In this document: positions 51,001 to 55,710 of the stretch, piece by piece
How positions within the stretch are numbered: position 1 is the stretch's first letter
How the letters are laid out: each line of letters starts with the position of its first letter
Origin: Streptomyces sp. GSL17-111
GTDB taxonomy: Bacteria; Actinomycetota; Actinomycetes; Streptomycetales; Streptomycetaceae
Assembly: GCF_037911585.1 (NCBI RefSeq)
Contig: NZ_JBAJNS010000001.1
Coordinates: forward strand, 5,863,001-5,927,000
Length of the DNA stretch: 64,000 nt
Direction of reading: 5' to 3'
Program-made: the position numbers and the translations under genes
The notes under the pieces: model-generated
The model's database searches: none
What the model was told of the DNA's origin: nothing
What the model saw: the letters and a program-made list of their open reading frames with translations, nothing else

Positions 51001-51971
51001 GTCTGTCGCTGCCCGGCACCGTCGTCTACGACCACGCCACGCCCGCGGCTCTCGCCCGCCACCTCGCCGACGGGGCGGGCTCCGCGGGCGGCGCCGCCGG
51101 AGCGGAGACCGCGCCGGTGCTCGGCATCTCGCCCACCGACCGCAACCCGGTCGGCCTGCTGGACTCCCTCTACCGGGAGGCGGTGCGCACCGGGCGGATC
51201 CACGAGTTCTTCGAACTGGTCGGTGAGACAGCGAAGTTCCGGCCCACCGCCGACGACGTGACCGAGGCCGGCGGACCGGCGGCGCTCACCGCCCTCGCCG
51301 ACGGCCCGGCACCCGAACTGCTGGTCTGCGTCAGCGGTATGACGGCCGGCGGCGGCCCGCATGAGTTCGCCCGGCTGGCCGCGCCGCTGCGCGGCGCACG
51401 CCGGGTGGCCGCTGTGCCCATGCTCGGCTACGACCGGGGCGAACTGCTGCCGGCGACCCCCGAGGTGGCACTGGACTGGCAGGCGCAGGGTGTCCTCGCC
51501 CACGCCCAGGGCACTCCGGTCGTCCTCTTCGGTCACTCCGGAGGCGCTCTCCTCGCTCACCGGCTGGCGGTGCGCCTGACCGAACTGGGCTCCCCGCCCG
51601 CCGGGCTGGTGCTCGCGGACGTCTACGCTCCGGACGACCCGCTGATGGCGGAGTGGAACAGGGAGCTGTCCGAGGGCGTCTTCGACCGGGTCGAGCAGTT
51701 CGTCGCCATGGACGACAGCCGTCTGACCGCGATGGCCTGGTACGGCGGCCTGTTCTGGACCAACCCGGAACCCGACACCCGCTTCCCGACCCTTCTGCTG
51801 CGCGCCTCGCAGCCGCTGCGCGAGCCCGCCGACGGCCGTGACTGGCGTAGCACGTGGAAGGCCGCCCGCGACGTCGTCGACGTCCCGGGAGACCACTTCA
51901 CGATGATGGCCGAGCACGGCGGGACGACAGCTCGCGCAGTCCACCGGTGGATCGGGGACCTGCCCCGATGA
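33006..51971 (+). CDS. Type I modular PKS, four modules (h-k) with terminal thioesterase
   Basis: This 6321-residue protein starts at a GTG 4 bp after the previous stop. After an N-terminal docking coil (DKLRDYLKRATTDL) come four modules: h (KS-AT-KR-ACP), i (KS-AT-KR-ACP), j (KS-AT-KR-ACP) and k (KS-AT-inactive KR-ACP), then a TE. KS Cys residues are 214, 1755, 3234 and 4760. The TE nucleophile is Ser6178 in GHSGG. The predicted extender order is methylmalonyl, malonyl, methylmalonyl, malonyl. This is the terminal synthase: it makes C1-C10 of the chain and releases it, most likely as a macrolactone. Four modules on one polypeptide is large but not rare. Modules h and j share near-identical DNA over about 1.3 kb, so assembly here deserves care. 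Confidence 0.97.
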   Translation: MQDKTTGARAVSTEDKLRDYLKRATTDLAAVRRRLRAAESADREPIAVIGMACRFPGGVDSPESLWRLVRDGGDAVSAFPDDRGWDMAPFDAGAAAGVEFTREGGFIDAVADFDPSLFNISPHEALAMDPQQRLVLETSWEAVERAGIDPLSLRGSRTGVFTGVMYNEYASRALSVPEEVAGHLGTGSSGSVVSGRVSYTLGLEGPALTIDTACSSSLVALHLAVRSLRSGECSLALAGGVTVMITPNTFIDFGMAGALSADGRCRAFSADSGGTGWGEGVGMLLVERLSDALRNGHRVLAVVRGSAVNQDGASSGLTAPNGPSQQRVIRAALEAARLTTGDVDVVEAHGTGTKLGDPIEAQALLATYGQDREEPLYLGSLKSNIGHTQAAAGVGGVIKMVEAMRHGVLPPTLHVSEPTPHVDWSAGAVELLTEAREWRKGDEPRRAGVSSFGVSGTNAHVILEEYRSAGNEAGSDAGEAPAASVGVGAGVGVVPWVVSGRTEQALRGQAARLLECVGEWDEGGGPGVGRVGFSLAVTRAALGHRAVVLGSDVADFRRGLGALAEGREVPGVVTRVRGGSAGLGAPVLVFPGQGSQWVGMGRELAASSAVFREGLEECAAALEPFTDGWSLWEVLESDEEVLWGRVDVVQPVLWALMVSLAGLWRSVGVVPSAVVGHSQGEIAAAVVAGGLSLVDGARVVGLRSRALRVLAGRGGMVSLGVGAEVAGELVGGFGGRVSVAAVNGPGSTVVSGEVGALDELVGVCEGRGVRVRRVPVDYASHSVQVEELRERILADLGPVVPRSSVVPLYSSVRGGRIDTAVMDAGYWYESLRSLVRFGEATDALLGDGRSVFLECSPHPVLTPGIEETVEASGRPGAVLATLHRGKGDATRWLTALAEAHVAGVPVDWTTVLPDTPPVDLPTYAFQRRRYWLDTAEPERPVTDSAQDWFWSAVENEDLTALQRMLDVSGRTPLAEALSALSSWHRRDRERSRIEGWSYRTTWTPAQYPAARLDGRWLVAVHVDHPADTLVTGVLAALEEAGARPEVLTVAPDDQRGALAERLRGADGVLSLLALAEDPAPEHPATPIGFAAGVTLLHAVHDTGEPMRLWCATSGAVAAGPGDTVTHPAQALTWGLGRVAAHEYTQWGGLVDLPADLEPRAMSRLAAVLAGTVEDQAAVRATGVFVPRLRRAEPAPPGRTWQASGTVLVTGGTGGVGAHVARWLAAAGAGHLLLLSRRGPDAPGAAELAAELRQSGAEVTIAAVDAADHDALAAVLAELPDAQPLTAVFHAAGVVDSSIVDSLTPERVETALRAKVASALNLHRLTAHLDLSAFVLFSSLSGVFGSAGEGNYAPGNAFLDAFAQHRRAQGLPATSVAWGSWAGSGMAEGGFGDVLERHGILRMEPAHALTGLRSALERDETTLAVADISWEVFSWFFTATRPSHLLDELPDVRRLRAAAEQSEAQGTPAAQEDLPPAQRLAGASEAERNRFLLDLVRDQVALVLGYDSVAEVEPGRAFGELGLTSAGAVELRNRLTFTTGLRMSATLVFDHPSPLALSRYLAAEIAGDAASGADETAAPAAPTHGDAAVDDDPIVLVGMACRFPGGVRSPEDLWELVRSGTDAMGPFPADRGWDLEAPAGDYPRTGGFLPDATAFDADLFGISPREALAMDPQQRLLLEASWEVLERAGIHPRSLAGSRTAVYAGSGGQDYLTVLSADPEAGDGYLVTGGSPSVLSGRVAYAFGFEGPAVTVDTACSSSLVALHLACQSLRHHESDLALVGGVNVISLPSVFAEFSKQRGQAADGRCKAFAAGADGTGWGEGVGVLLVERLSDARRNGHEVLAVVRGSAVNSDGASNGLTAPNGPAQQRVIRAALAAAGLDASDVDAVEAHGTGTRLGDPIEAQALLATYGQDRDEPLYLGSVKSNIGHTQAAAGVVGVIKAVMALRHGVLPQTLHVDEPTPEVDWSAGVVELLTENRPWPRTNRPRRAAVSSFGISGTNAHTVLEQAPEPPEATADTPRNHWHLDLPLPVPLSGATPDALTQQAGRLAGVDADPADLAHTLVTTRAELDHRAVVLGDHTAALTALAAGEQPQDVVRDQVVHGGLALLFSGQGAQRVGMGRGLYEAFPVFAEAFDAVCARVDLDRPLHEVVFGEDAELLARTGYTQPALFALEVALFRLVESWGVVPDVLVGHSIGELAAAHVAGVLSLDDACALVSARGRLMEALPQGGAMLAVEAAEDGLELPEGVCLAAVNGPTSVTVSGDADAVDALEERLRAQNVRVKRLTVSHAFHSRLMEPMLAEFAAVAESLTYHPPTIPLVATAPGDMATPAYWVGQIREPVRFADAISSLSGVRTALELGPAGVLCAVAAEQADTLVAVPALRPDRPEAGTLLAALARLHTRGVTVDWSAYLAPFGGARIALPTYPFARRRHWPNPVAPRPVTAENPAEREFWAAVESADTDAVAGALRLDEGQRDGLGAVLPALAAWREQGRHQATTDAWRYRVGWTQLTDRQARLSGTWLLFTGGTAPEGLAEGLRAAGADVVELTELGADRARCADRIADLASAAADGGRPVAGLVACVDTAADLLLVVQAQGDAGLAAPLWCLTSQAVAAVPGDECRPAAAQLWGLGRVAALEHPDRWGGLVDVPEHLDRRAVERLAQLLAGDAGEDQAAIRPTGIHVRRLRRAPTAAGRTRPAEWRTDGTVLVTGGTGALGGKVARLLAERGAPRLVVASRRGPAALGAAELVAELAEHGCHAVVVSCDLGDREAVADLLARHPVTAVVHAAGIVDDGVLDAMTPERLTAVLDAKAHSADLLDELTGELTDFVVFSSVAGVIGGAGQGPYAAANAHLDALVERRRSRGLPGTALAWGAWAGAGMAADPAAAARLARSGLPPMQEDRALQAMATALAERDGTLVVADVDWERFAPGFTAVRPSRLFAELPEAVPVVRGAEAAPGPVAFTTPDADAAEQALATEALVLETVAAVLGHGSPAAVDRERAFHDLGFDSLTALELRNLLAARTGLSLPAGLVFDFPTPAALAAHLLTLLSGVTPVSAAGDGRAAVDEPIAVIGMACRFPGGVDSPESLWNLVASGTDAMGDFPADRGWDLESLLGPDGLSSSRAGGFLDDVAAFDAGLFNISPREALAMDPQQRLLLEASWEAFERAGIDPASVGGSDTGVFAGTNGQDYAALLLGSGTDTDGHLGTGNTASVLSGRISYTFGLRGPALSVDTACSSSLVALHLAAQALRNGECSMALASGVTVMPLPGTFIEFSTQGALSTDGRCKAFSADADGTGWGEGVGVLLVERLSDAQRLGHRVLAVVRGSAVNQDGASNGLTAPNGPSQERVIRAALEAARLTTGDVDVVEAHGTGTRLGDPIEAQALLATYGQDREEPLYLGSLKSNIGHTQAAAGVGGVIKMVEAMRHGVLPPSLHVGEPSPHVDWSAGAVELLTEAREWPDAGRPRRAGVSSFGVSGTNAHVILEAAPQPAAEESDPVGVGVVPWVVSGRTEQALRGQAARLLECVGEWDEGGGPGVGRVGFSLAVTRAALGHRAVVLGSDVADFRRGLGALAEGREVPGVVTRVRGGSAGLGAPVLVFPGQGSQWLGMGRELAASSAVFRESLEECAAALEPFTDGWSLLEVLESDDETLWGRVDVVQPVLWALMVSLAGLWRSVGVVPSAVVGHSQGEIAAAVVAGGLSLVDGARVVGLRSRALRVLAGRGGMVSLGVGAEVAGELVGGFGGRVSVAAVNGPGSTVVSGEVGALDELVGVCEGRGVRVRRVPVDYASHSVQVEELRERILADLGPVVPRSSVVPLYSSVTGGRIDTAVMDAGYWYESLRSLVRFGEATDALLGDGRSVFLECSPHPVLTPGIEETVEASGRPGAVLATLQRGKGDATRWLTALAEAHVAGVSVDWTTVLPDTPPVDLPTYAFSRDRYWPAPAERAAAGSEVRAGTDPAEQAFWGGVESGDADAVADALGVDAQDLAHVLPALAAWRQGRRQETAVSSWRYDVAWSPLVGLPSIEPTGRWLLVLPSSGAEAERATVRAALERAADLTEITVPAGIVRAELAAALPEPEGLTGVVSLLALDEHPHPGGPALPTGTGDTVTLLQALGDTGSAAPLWCVTRGGVAVGRADGEVSLAQAMLWGLGRSAALEHPEHWGGLIDLSATDSRSAARLGAVLAGAAGTEDQLAVRPSGVFARRVRHAAPEPQPAGGPWAPGGPVLVTGGTGALGREVARWLAGRGATDLLLVSRSGPEASGAADLVAELAELGATATVAACDVADRDALAALLAEHPVTGVVHTAGVAATVPLALTTPAEIAEAAHAKVLGALHLDALLGERADLFVLFSSIAGVWGSGGQSAYSAANAALDALAEQRRARGLAVTSVAWGAWGGSGMAAERDADDYLRERGIVAMDPRLCLAALSAAVDAGRATGVVADIDWARFAPSFTLRRPSPLLADLPEAAPADADGPAPASADHGAGHELRTRLGAAVPADRTRILLDVVRTVAARVLGHGGPEAVDPDEVFTALGIDSLTALRVRDGLAVETGLRLPATLVFDHPTARAAAAELLARLGAAEPAAQAAQARPAALADTDDPVVIVSMSCRYPGGADSPERFWELVAAGTDAMSPFPVDRGWDLSGAGLFTAEGGFLHDATEFDADLFGISPREAVAMDPHQRVLLEAAWELLERGGIAPTSVRGTRTGVFVGASAAGYAMTGVLPEGSESHALTGTSNSVLSGRVSYTFGLEGPAVTVDTACSSSLVALHLAAQSLRTGECEMALAGGVTVMPSPVVFAEFDRQGGLATDGRCKAFAAGADGTGWGEGVGLLLLERLSDARSNGHEVLGVLRGSAVNQDGASNGLTAPNGPAQQRVVRAALAAAGLGASDVDAVEAHGTGTRLGDPIEAQALLATYGQDRVEPLYLGSVKSNIGHTQAASGVAGVIKMVEALRRGVLPRTLHVDAPTPHVDWSAGAVELLTEDRPWPETGRARRAGVSSFGISGTNAHVLVEQAPRVPAPQPAGDAGTAAPLLLWPVSGRSEDALRAQADRLRSYLDRTGAELDPKAVARHLATARAGLEHRAVVLAPDADGLRRGLAGLAATPGAGTGTEFVRGVASDGDLAFVFSGQGAQRAGMGRELYEAYPVFADAFDAVCAHLDPDLDRPLRDVVLHDADALDRTAWTQLALFAYEVALFRLLESWELAPDRLAGHSVGELAAAHVAGVLSLADACTLVAARARLMGALPEGGAMMSVRMPEAEARAALAGYESRVAIAAVNSRDEVVLSGDADALAELAAEGRRTGRRIRELDVSHAFHSPHMDPVLDDFAAVAETLRYRPARIPLVSTVTGLDDDGAMSTPDYWVRQIRATVRFSDAVGALLGRGVTRFAEIGPGAALTVPLERTLERARALDDTTATLAVALQRSGRPEPVALLTAVARLHTAGVPFSWDALLGPAGGPRPDLPTYAFQRRRYWPAPHTAVAPDGERTGRYQVTWRPLPEPPRAVPQGTWLAVGGPDEDTAALVVDLRAQGMRVTVVPGHGDDRQACAAALRTAHDEAPEVAGVLCLADEPATVLAVAQALDDIAADAGLWCLTTGAVATGPADPPADPARAAVWGLGRTLGLEAPHRWGGLVDLPAGPDPRTAARLAALLAAGTSDEDQIALRATLLARRVTTAPPPAAAPWKPSGTVLVTGGTGRRGRALAEALAEHGAAHLVLLGRRGADAPGAREFADRLPVEVTLAAADVTDRAAVAEVLTAIPADRPLTAVVHAAVAEGDTPWTRLSPGDLRASVAADGAQVLHDLTTELVPGLEAFVLISSATGVWGGTGAAARSAASARTDALAARRHALGLPATSVSFGPWETGEEDPVAPRHGLRPLDSGTVWTALGEAVAAPDPCAVVADVDWARFHPAYTLARHRPLFDELPEVRQLAAAPSTPVPGAAAGSGLTGPDRRRTALDLVRTAAATVLGHADTSSVTPDRPFLELGVDSLAALEIRDTLEQATGLSLPGTVVYDHATPAALARHLADGAGSAGGAAGAETAPVLGISPTDRNPVGLLDSLYREAVRTGRIHEFFELVGETAKFRPTADDVTEAGGPAALTALADGPAPELLVCVSGMTAGGGPHEFARLAAPLRGARRVAAVPMLGYDRGELLPATPEVALDWQAQGVLAHAQGTPVVLFGHSGGALLAHRLAVRLTELGSPPAGLVLADVYAPDDPLMAEWNRELSEGVFDRVEQFVAMDDSRLTAMAWYGGLFWTNPEPDTRFPTLLLRASQPLREPADGRDWRSTWKAARDVVDVPGDHFTMMAEHGGTTARAVHRWIGDLPR
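33961..34390 (+). repeat. KS C-terminal-half repeat, copy in module h
   Basis: About 430 bp similar to 43,021-43,450 (offset 9060) and to module g, with more substitutions than the g/j pair. Confidence 0.8.
34473..35780 (+). repeat. Linker plus methylmalonyl-AT repeat, copy in module h
   Basis: About 1308 bp matching 43,497-44,804 at a constant offset of 9024; the AT part also matches module g. It carries one visible amino-acid difference (SSVRGG versus SSVTGG). Confidence 0.9.
37776..42155 (+). other. PKS module i: KS-AT(malonyl)-KR(B)-ACP
   Basis: KS Cys codon 38,268. AT (about 39,310-40,200) has GHSIGE and HAFHS, so malonyl. KR core about 41,110-41,640 has a VDD loop (GIVDDG), hence B-type and a D-configured hydroxyl, with intact Lys/Ser/Tyr (GQGPYAAAN). 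ACP Ser codon 42,027 (LGFDSL). Predicted outcome: acetate unit with a beta-hydroxyl, C7-OH in the collinear chain model. Confidence 0.9.
39301..40213 (+). repeat. Malonyl-AT repeat, copy in module i
   Basis: Shares the full AT and post-AT linker start with module b. The block starts sharply at TCGTGCACGG, where the upstream sequence becomes unrelated. Confidence 0.85.
42881..43450 (+). repeat. KS C-terminal-half repeat, copy in module j
   Basis: Matches module g most closely, including the LPPSLHVGEPSPHVDW stretch, whereas its adjoining AT matches module h. Confidence 0.88.
43497..44804 (+). repeat. Linker plus methylmalonyl-AT repeat, copy in module j
   Basis: Partner of 34,473-35,780 with constant offset, covering the KS-AT linker, the AT and the post-AT linker up to the PTYAF motif. 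Confidence 0.9.
46797..51080 (+). other. PKS module k: KS-AT(malonyl)-KR(inactive)-ACP
   Basis: KS Cys codon 47,283. AT (about 48,365-49,290) has GHSVGE and HAFHS, so malonyl. The KR-like region (about 49,440-50,640) keeps GGTGRRG and ISSATGVWG. Its catalytic Tyr is Arg (codon 50,484), the following conserved Asn is Ser (50,496), and the conserved Lys is lost (VAADGAQ near 50,364-50,384). It should not reduce, leaving a beta-ketone next to the carboxyl. ACP Ser codon 50,955 (LGVDSL). Confidence 0.9.
47247..47929 (+). repeat. KS repeat, copy in module k
   Basis: Partner of 1943-2625, three genes and 45 kb away. It lies within an otherwise different KS. Confidence 0.85.
51110..51968 (+). other. 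PKS terminal thioesterase (TE) domain
   Basis: This alpha/beta-hydrolase domain has Ser6178 in GHSGG (codon 51,537), a following Asp in LVLADVYAPDD and a C-terminal His in GDHFTMM (codon 51,894). It should release the finished chain from the module k ACP, in this setting usually by macrolactonisation. About 30 linker residues separate it from the ACP. Its presence marks module k as the last module of the assembly line. Confidence 0.94.
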
Positions 51972-52053
51972 CCACCGAGAACACGACCCCACCGCCGCTC
52001 CGGCCGACCTCGGCGGGAGCAACCGCAAGCACCTGTTCCATGGAGGAATCCGC

Positions 52054-52057
<4 letters not shown>
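51968..52057 (+). CDS. Possible 29-codon coupling ORF between PKS and ABC transporter
   Basis: An ATG overlaps the PKS stop (ATGA at 51,968-51,971). The frame runs 29 codons to a TGA that itself overlaps the ATG of the ABC ATPase (ATGA at 52,054-52,057). The peptide would start MTTENTTPPPL and end STCSMEESA; it has no domain I recognise, is Pro/Thr-rich and has no membrane segment. Overlaps at both ends would let ribosomes pass from the PKS message to the exporter genes without leaving the mRNA. Against it: no clear ribosome-binding site of its own, and only about three quarters of third positions are G or C, lower than its neighbours. It may simply be an open spacer. Confidence 0.3.
52042..52047 (+). 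promoter_or_regulatory. Ribosome-binding site of the ABC ATPase gene
   Basis: GGAGGA lies six bases before the ATG at 52,054. It is among the strongest Shine-Dalgarno matches in the window and fixes the start of the ATPase gene. Confidence 0.75.
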
Positions 52058-52985
<928 letters not shown>

Positions 52986-52989
<4 letters not shown>

Positions 52990-53723
52990 ACACCACCCTC
53001 GCCTACGTCAAGTTCGAGATCCTGGAGGCCGTCCGCATCCCGGCGGTCTTCCTCGGCCTGCTCTTCATGCCCGCCGGCGGCATGTTCGTCTTCGTCATTC
53101 CCACGCTGGGCTCCGACCCGGCGGCCGCCACCATGGGCACCGCGTCCATGTGTCTCTTCGCGGTGCTCATCATCTGCTCCGCCCAGTACGGCATGGGGAT
53201 CGCCGACGCCCGGATGAAGCCCTGGGGCGGATACGTCCGCACGCTACCCGGCGGACCGGTGCCGCGCATGGTCTCCATGGTGACGCTGAGCCTGCTGATG
53301 ACCGTGCTCGGCGCGATCCCGCTGGTCCTCGTCGCCGCGCTCGGCACCGAGGCCACCGCCTCCCCGGCCCAGCTCGTGCTCGGCCTGCTGGCCCTGATGC
53401 TCGCGGTCGTGCCCTTCGCGCTCTTCATGCTGGCCGTCGGATACGCCGTCAACCCCTACCTGGTGGCCATGCTGATCAGCGTCACCCCGCTGGTCCTCGT
53501 CGTCCTCGGCGGTCTGCTCGCCGACCCGCAGGCTACGGACGGCTTCATCGCGACGATCGCCCCGTACACGCCTGTCCGCGGCGCGGCGGAGCTGGTCTGG
53601 GCGGCGGTCAGCGACTTCCGCCCGCGGACCGCATCGCTGGTCGCGCAGGGGGTCTGGACCGTCGTCCTCGCCCTCGTCGCCCACCGCGCCTACCGCGCCG
53701 ACGAGGGCCGCCGCTTCCGCTGA
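52986..53723 (+). CDS. ABC transporter permease, DrrB-type (ABC-2 family)
   Basis: A 245-residue membrane protein starting at the ATG that overlaps the ATPase stop. Six hydrophobic segments are visible at about residues 20-40, 50-70, 96-118, 128-150, 157-179 and 218-236, the usual ABC-2 permease topology. It should form the membrane channel partner of the ATPase, two of each per exporter. The frame is open further upstream, but that sequence lies inside the ATPase gene and is not membrane-like, so the overlapping ATG is the better start. The cargo is inferred from the cluster, not from the protein. Confidence 0.9.
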
Positions 53724-53757
53724 TCCCGCACACCCGCCCGCACCCGTTCGCCCCACC

Positions 53758-54423
53758 GTGAGGTCCGCCGTGCCCGAAGTCCCGTCCGCCGTCGCGCCCG
53801 ACACCGCCGTCACCGGCTCCATGTCCGTCCGTCCCCTGCGGGTGGAAGGTGCCTACGCCTTCACCCCGAAGGCCTTCCCCGACAGTCGGGGCGTCTTCCT
53901 CTCGCCCTACCAGGAGTCGGCGTTCACCGCCGCCGTCGGCCATCCTCTTTTCCCCGTCGCCCAGACCAACCACAGCGTCTCCGCCCGTGACGTCGTGCGC
54001 GGTGTCCACTACACCCTCACCCCGCCGGGGGCGGCGAAGTACGTCTACTGCGCGCGCGGCAGCGCCGTCGACATCGTCGTGGACATCCGCGTCGGCTCGC
54101 CCACCTTCGGCTCCTGGGACGCGGTGCTGCTCGACCAGACCGACCACCGCGCCGTCTACTTCCCGCTCGGCCTCGGCCACGCCTTCGTCTCGCTCGAGGA
54201 CGACACGGTCATGTCGTACATGGTCTCCAGCAGCTACGTCCCCGAGCACGAGCTGGCCCTCACGGCCCTCGACCCCGCACTCGGCCTGCCGCTGCCGGAC
54301 CGGGACCGGATGATCCTCTCCGACCGCGACTCGGTAGCCCCCACTCTCGCCGAGGCGGCGGAGGCCGGGACCCTGCCCGTGTACGAGGAGTGCCGGCGGA
54401 TCGAGAAGGCGATGCACGCGTGA
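53758..54423 (+). CDS. NDP-4-keto-6-deoxyhexose 3,5- or 5-epimerase (RmlC family)
   Basis: A 221-residue cupin-fold epimerase of the RmlC/EvaD type. Visible family features: RGVHY with the candidate catalytic His84, DIRVGSPTFG (about 109-118), LGHAFVSL, and SSYVPEHE with Tyr160. It inverts C5 (and possibly C3) of an NDP-4-keto-6-deoxy sugar, turning a D-sugar precursor into the L-series. The start is uncertain: GTG at 53,758 gives 221 residues, GTG at 53,770 and ATG at 53,821 are in frame, and homology-like sequence starts only after the latter. The gene sits 34 bp after the permease and its stop overlaps the next start (GTGA). In 2,3-dideoxy aminosugar pathways the equivalent enzyme acts after amination and N-methylation, usually only at C5. 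Confidence 0.88.
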   Translation: MRSAVPEVPSAVAPDTAVTGSMSVRPLRVEGAYAFTPKAFPDSRGVFLSPYQESAFTAAVGHPLFPVAQTNHSVSARDVVRGVHYTLTPPGAAKYVYCARGSAVDIVVDIRVGSPTFGSWDAVLLDQTDHRAVYFPLGLGHAFVSLEDDTVMSYMVSSSYVPEHELALTALDPALGLPLPDRDRMILSDRDSVAPTLAEAAEAGTLPVYEECRRIEKAMHA

Positions 54424-55406
54424 CCGGCCGGCCCGGCGGCGGAGACCGCCCCCTGGTCGTGGTGCTCGGCGCGTCCGGCTTCATCGGCTCGCCGCTGACC
54501 CGCGCCCTGGCCGCCCGGCCCGTCCGGCTCAGGCTGGTCGCCCGGCGCGAGACACCCGTCCCCGACGGCGCGGCCGCCGGGATCGAGGTGCGCACCGCCG
54601 ACCTCGCAGCCCCCGGAGAGATCGCTCGCGCCGTCGAGGGCGCCGACGCCGTCTTCCACCTGGTCGCGGCTACCGAGGCGGGCTGGCGGGTCACCGAGGA
54701 CGACACCGCCGCCGAGCGGCTGAACGTCGGGCTCGTCCGCGACCTCGCCGCCGCGCTCGCCGCCACCGGCCGCAAGGGGGCGAACCGCCCCGTCGTGGTC
54801 TTCCCCAGCACCACCACCCACCGGGGCGTCGGCCCGGGCGGCACGGTCGACCCGGACCAGGTGAAGAGCCCGTACGTACGGCAGAAACTCCTCGCCGAGA
54901 ACGTCCTCGCACGCGCCACCGCCGAGGGCGTCCTGCGGGGCGTCGCACTCGGCCTGCCCACGGTCTTCGGCCACAGCCCCGCCGCCACCGCCCCCGACCG
55001 CGGTGTGGTCGCCGCCATGACCCGCCGCGCCCTGGCCGGCGAGCCGCTGACCGTCTGGGGCGACGGCTCGGTCCGCCGCGACCTGGTGTACATCGACGAC
55101 GTCGTGGACGCCTTGCTGGCCGCCCACGATCACGCCGACCGGCTCCTCGGACGCCACTGGGAGATCGGCACCGGCACCGGCGTCACTCTGCTCTCCCTCT
55201 TCACAGGCGTCTCCGACGCCGTCGCCGCACGGACCGGCAGACCGGCCGTCCCCGTCGTGACGGTGCCCCCGCCGGACCACGCCGACCCGGCCGACGCGGA
55301 GCACGTCGTCGTCGACCCGGAGCCCTTCCACGCCGTCACCGGTTGGCGCGCCCGGGTCGCCCTGCCGGACGCGCTGCACCGCACCGCCGCATCGCTGGCG
55401 CCGTGA
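54420..55406 (+). CDS. NDP-hexose 4-ketoreductase (SDR family)
   Basis: A 328-residue extended short-chain dehydrogenase. The Rossmann motif GASGFIG is at residues 17-23 and the catalytic Tyr152/Lys156 pair is in SPYVRQK. It resembles the 4-ketoreductases that finish deoxysugar nucleotides by reducing the C4 ketone. I chose the GTG at 54,420 because it overlaps the epimerase stop and places the Rossmann motif close to the N-terminus. It probably closes the pathway and sets C4 stereochemistry, which the sequence alone does not reveal. The gene is the last of the tightly spaced PKS-exporter-sugar run; a 304-bp gap follows. Confidence 0.87.
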   Translation: MTGRPGGGDRPLVVVLGASGFIGSPLTRALAARPVRLRLVARRETPVPDGAAAGIEVRTADLAAPGEIARAVEGADAVFHLVAATEAGWRVTEDDTAAERLNVGLVRDLAAALAATGRKGANRPVVVFPSTTTHRGVGPGGTVDPDQVKSPYVRQKLLAENVLARATAEGVLRGVALGLPTVFGHSPAATAPDRGVVAAMTRRALAGEPLTVWGDGSVRRDLVYIDDVVDALLAAHDHADRLLGRHWEIGTGTGVTLLSLFTGVSDAVAARTGRPAVPVVTVPPPDHADPADAEHVVVDPEPFHAVTGWRARVALPDALHRTAASLAP

Positions 55407-55710
55407 CCGGCTGCTCTCCCTCCGCGCGCATGCCCGGTCGGTCTCGAACAGAGCCCTGGACCGGGTGAGACCACGGGTGCGCAGGCATGAGAAACGGGCA
55501 CGGTCGGCGGCTCGCCGCAGGTGCGTGTCACTTCTTGCCTCGGCCGGCGAGCGGCCCCCTCCCCGGCCCCTGCCTGGGGTGGAGCGGCCAGGTGATAGGG
55601 GGGGTAGGGGGTGTTCCACGCGCACGGGCAGTCCCTATGTTCCTGCCGAGGACACCACCTCGGCAGCGACACCGGCCCGACGTGTCACGGGTCCCGTCTG
55701 GAGGACGGCA
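55407..55710. promoter_or_regulatory. 304-bp intergenic region with candidate promoter for the sugar operon
   Basis: No gene is visible here. A G-rich tract (around 55,595-55,612) is followed by TTCCAC at 55,614-55,619 and TATGTT at 55,636-55,641, spaced 16 bp, a plausible sigma70-type (HrdB-like) promoter. A perfect 9-bp inverted repeat overlaps the expected transcription start. The gap marks an operon boundary. Promoter calls by eye in such GC-rich DNA are weak. Confidence 0.4.
55643..55666. promoter_or_regulatory. Perfect inverted repeat upstream of the glycosyltransferase (possible operator)
   Basis: CTGCCGAGG, six bases, then CCTCGGCAG: two 9-bp perfect arms centred about 56 bp before the glycosyltransferase start and just downstream of the candidate -10 element. 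It is placed like a repressor operator or a 5'-leader hairpin. No run of T follows, so a terminator is less likely. Confidence 0.45.
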
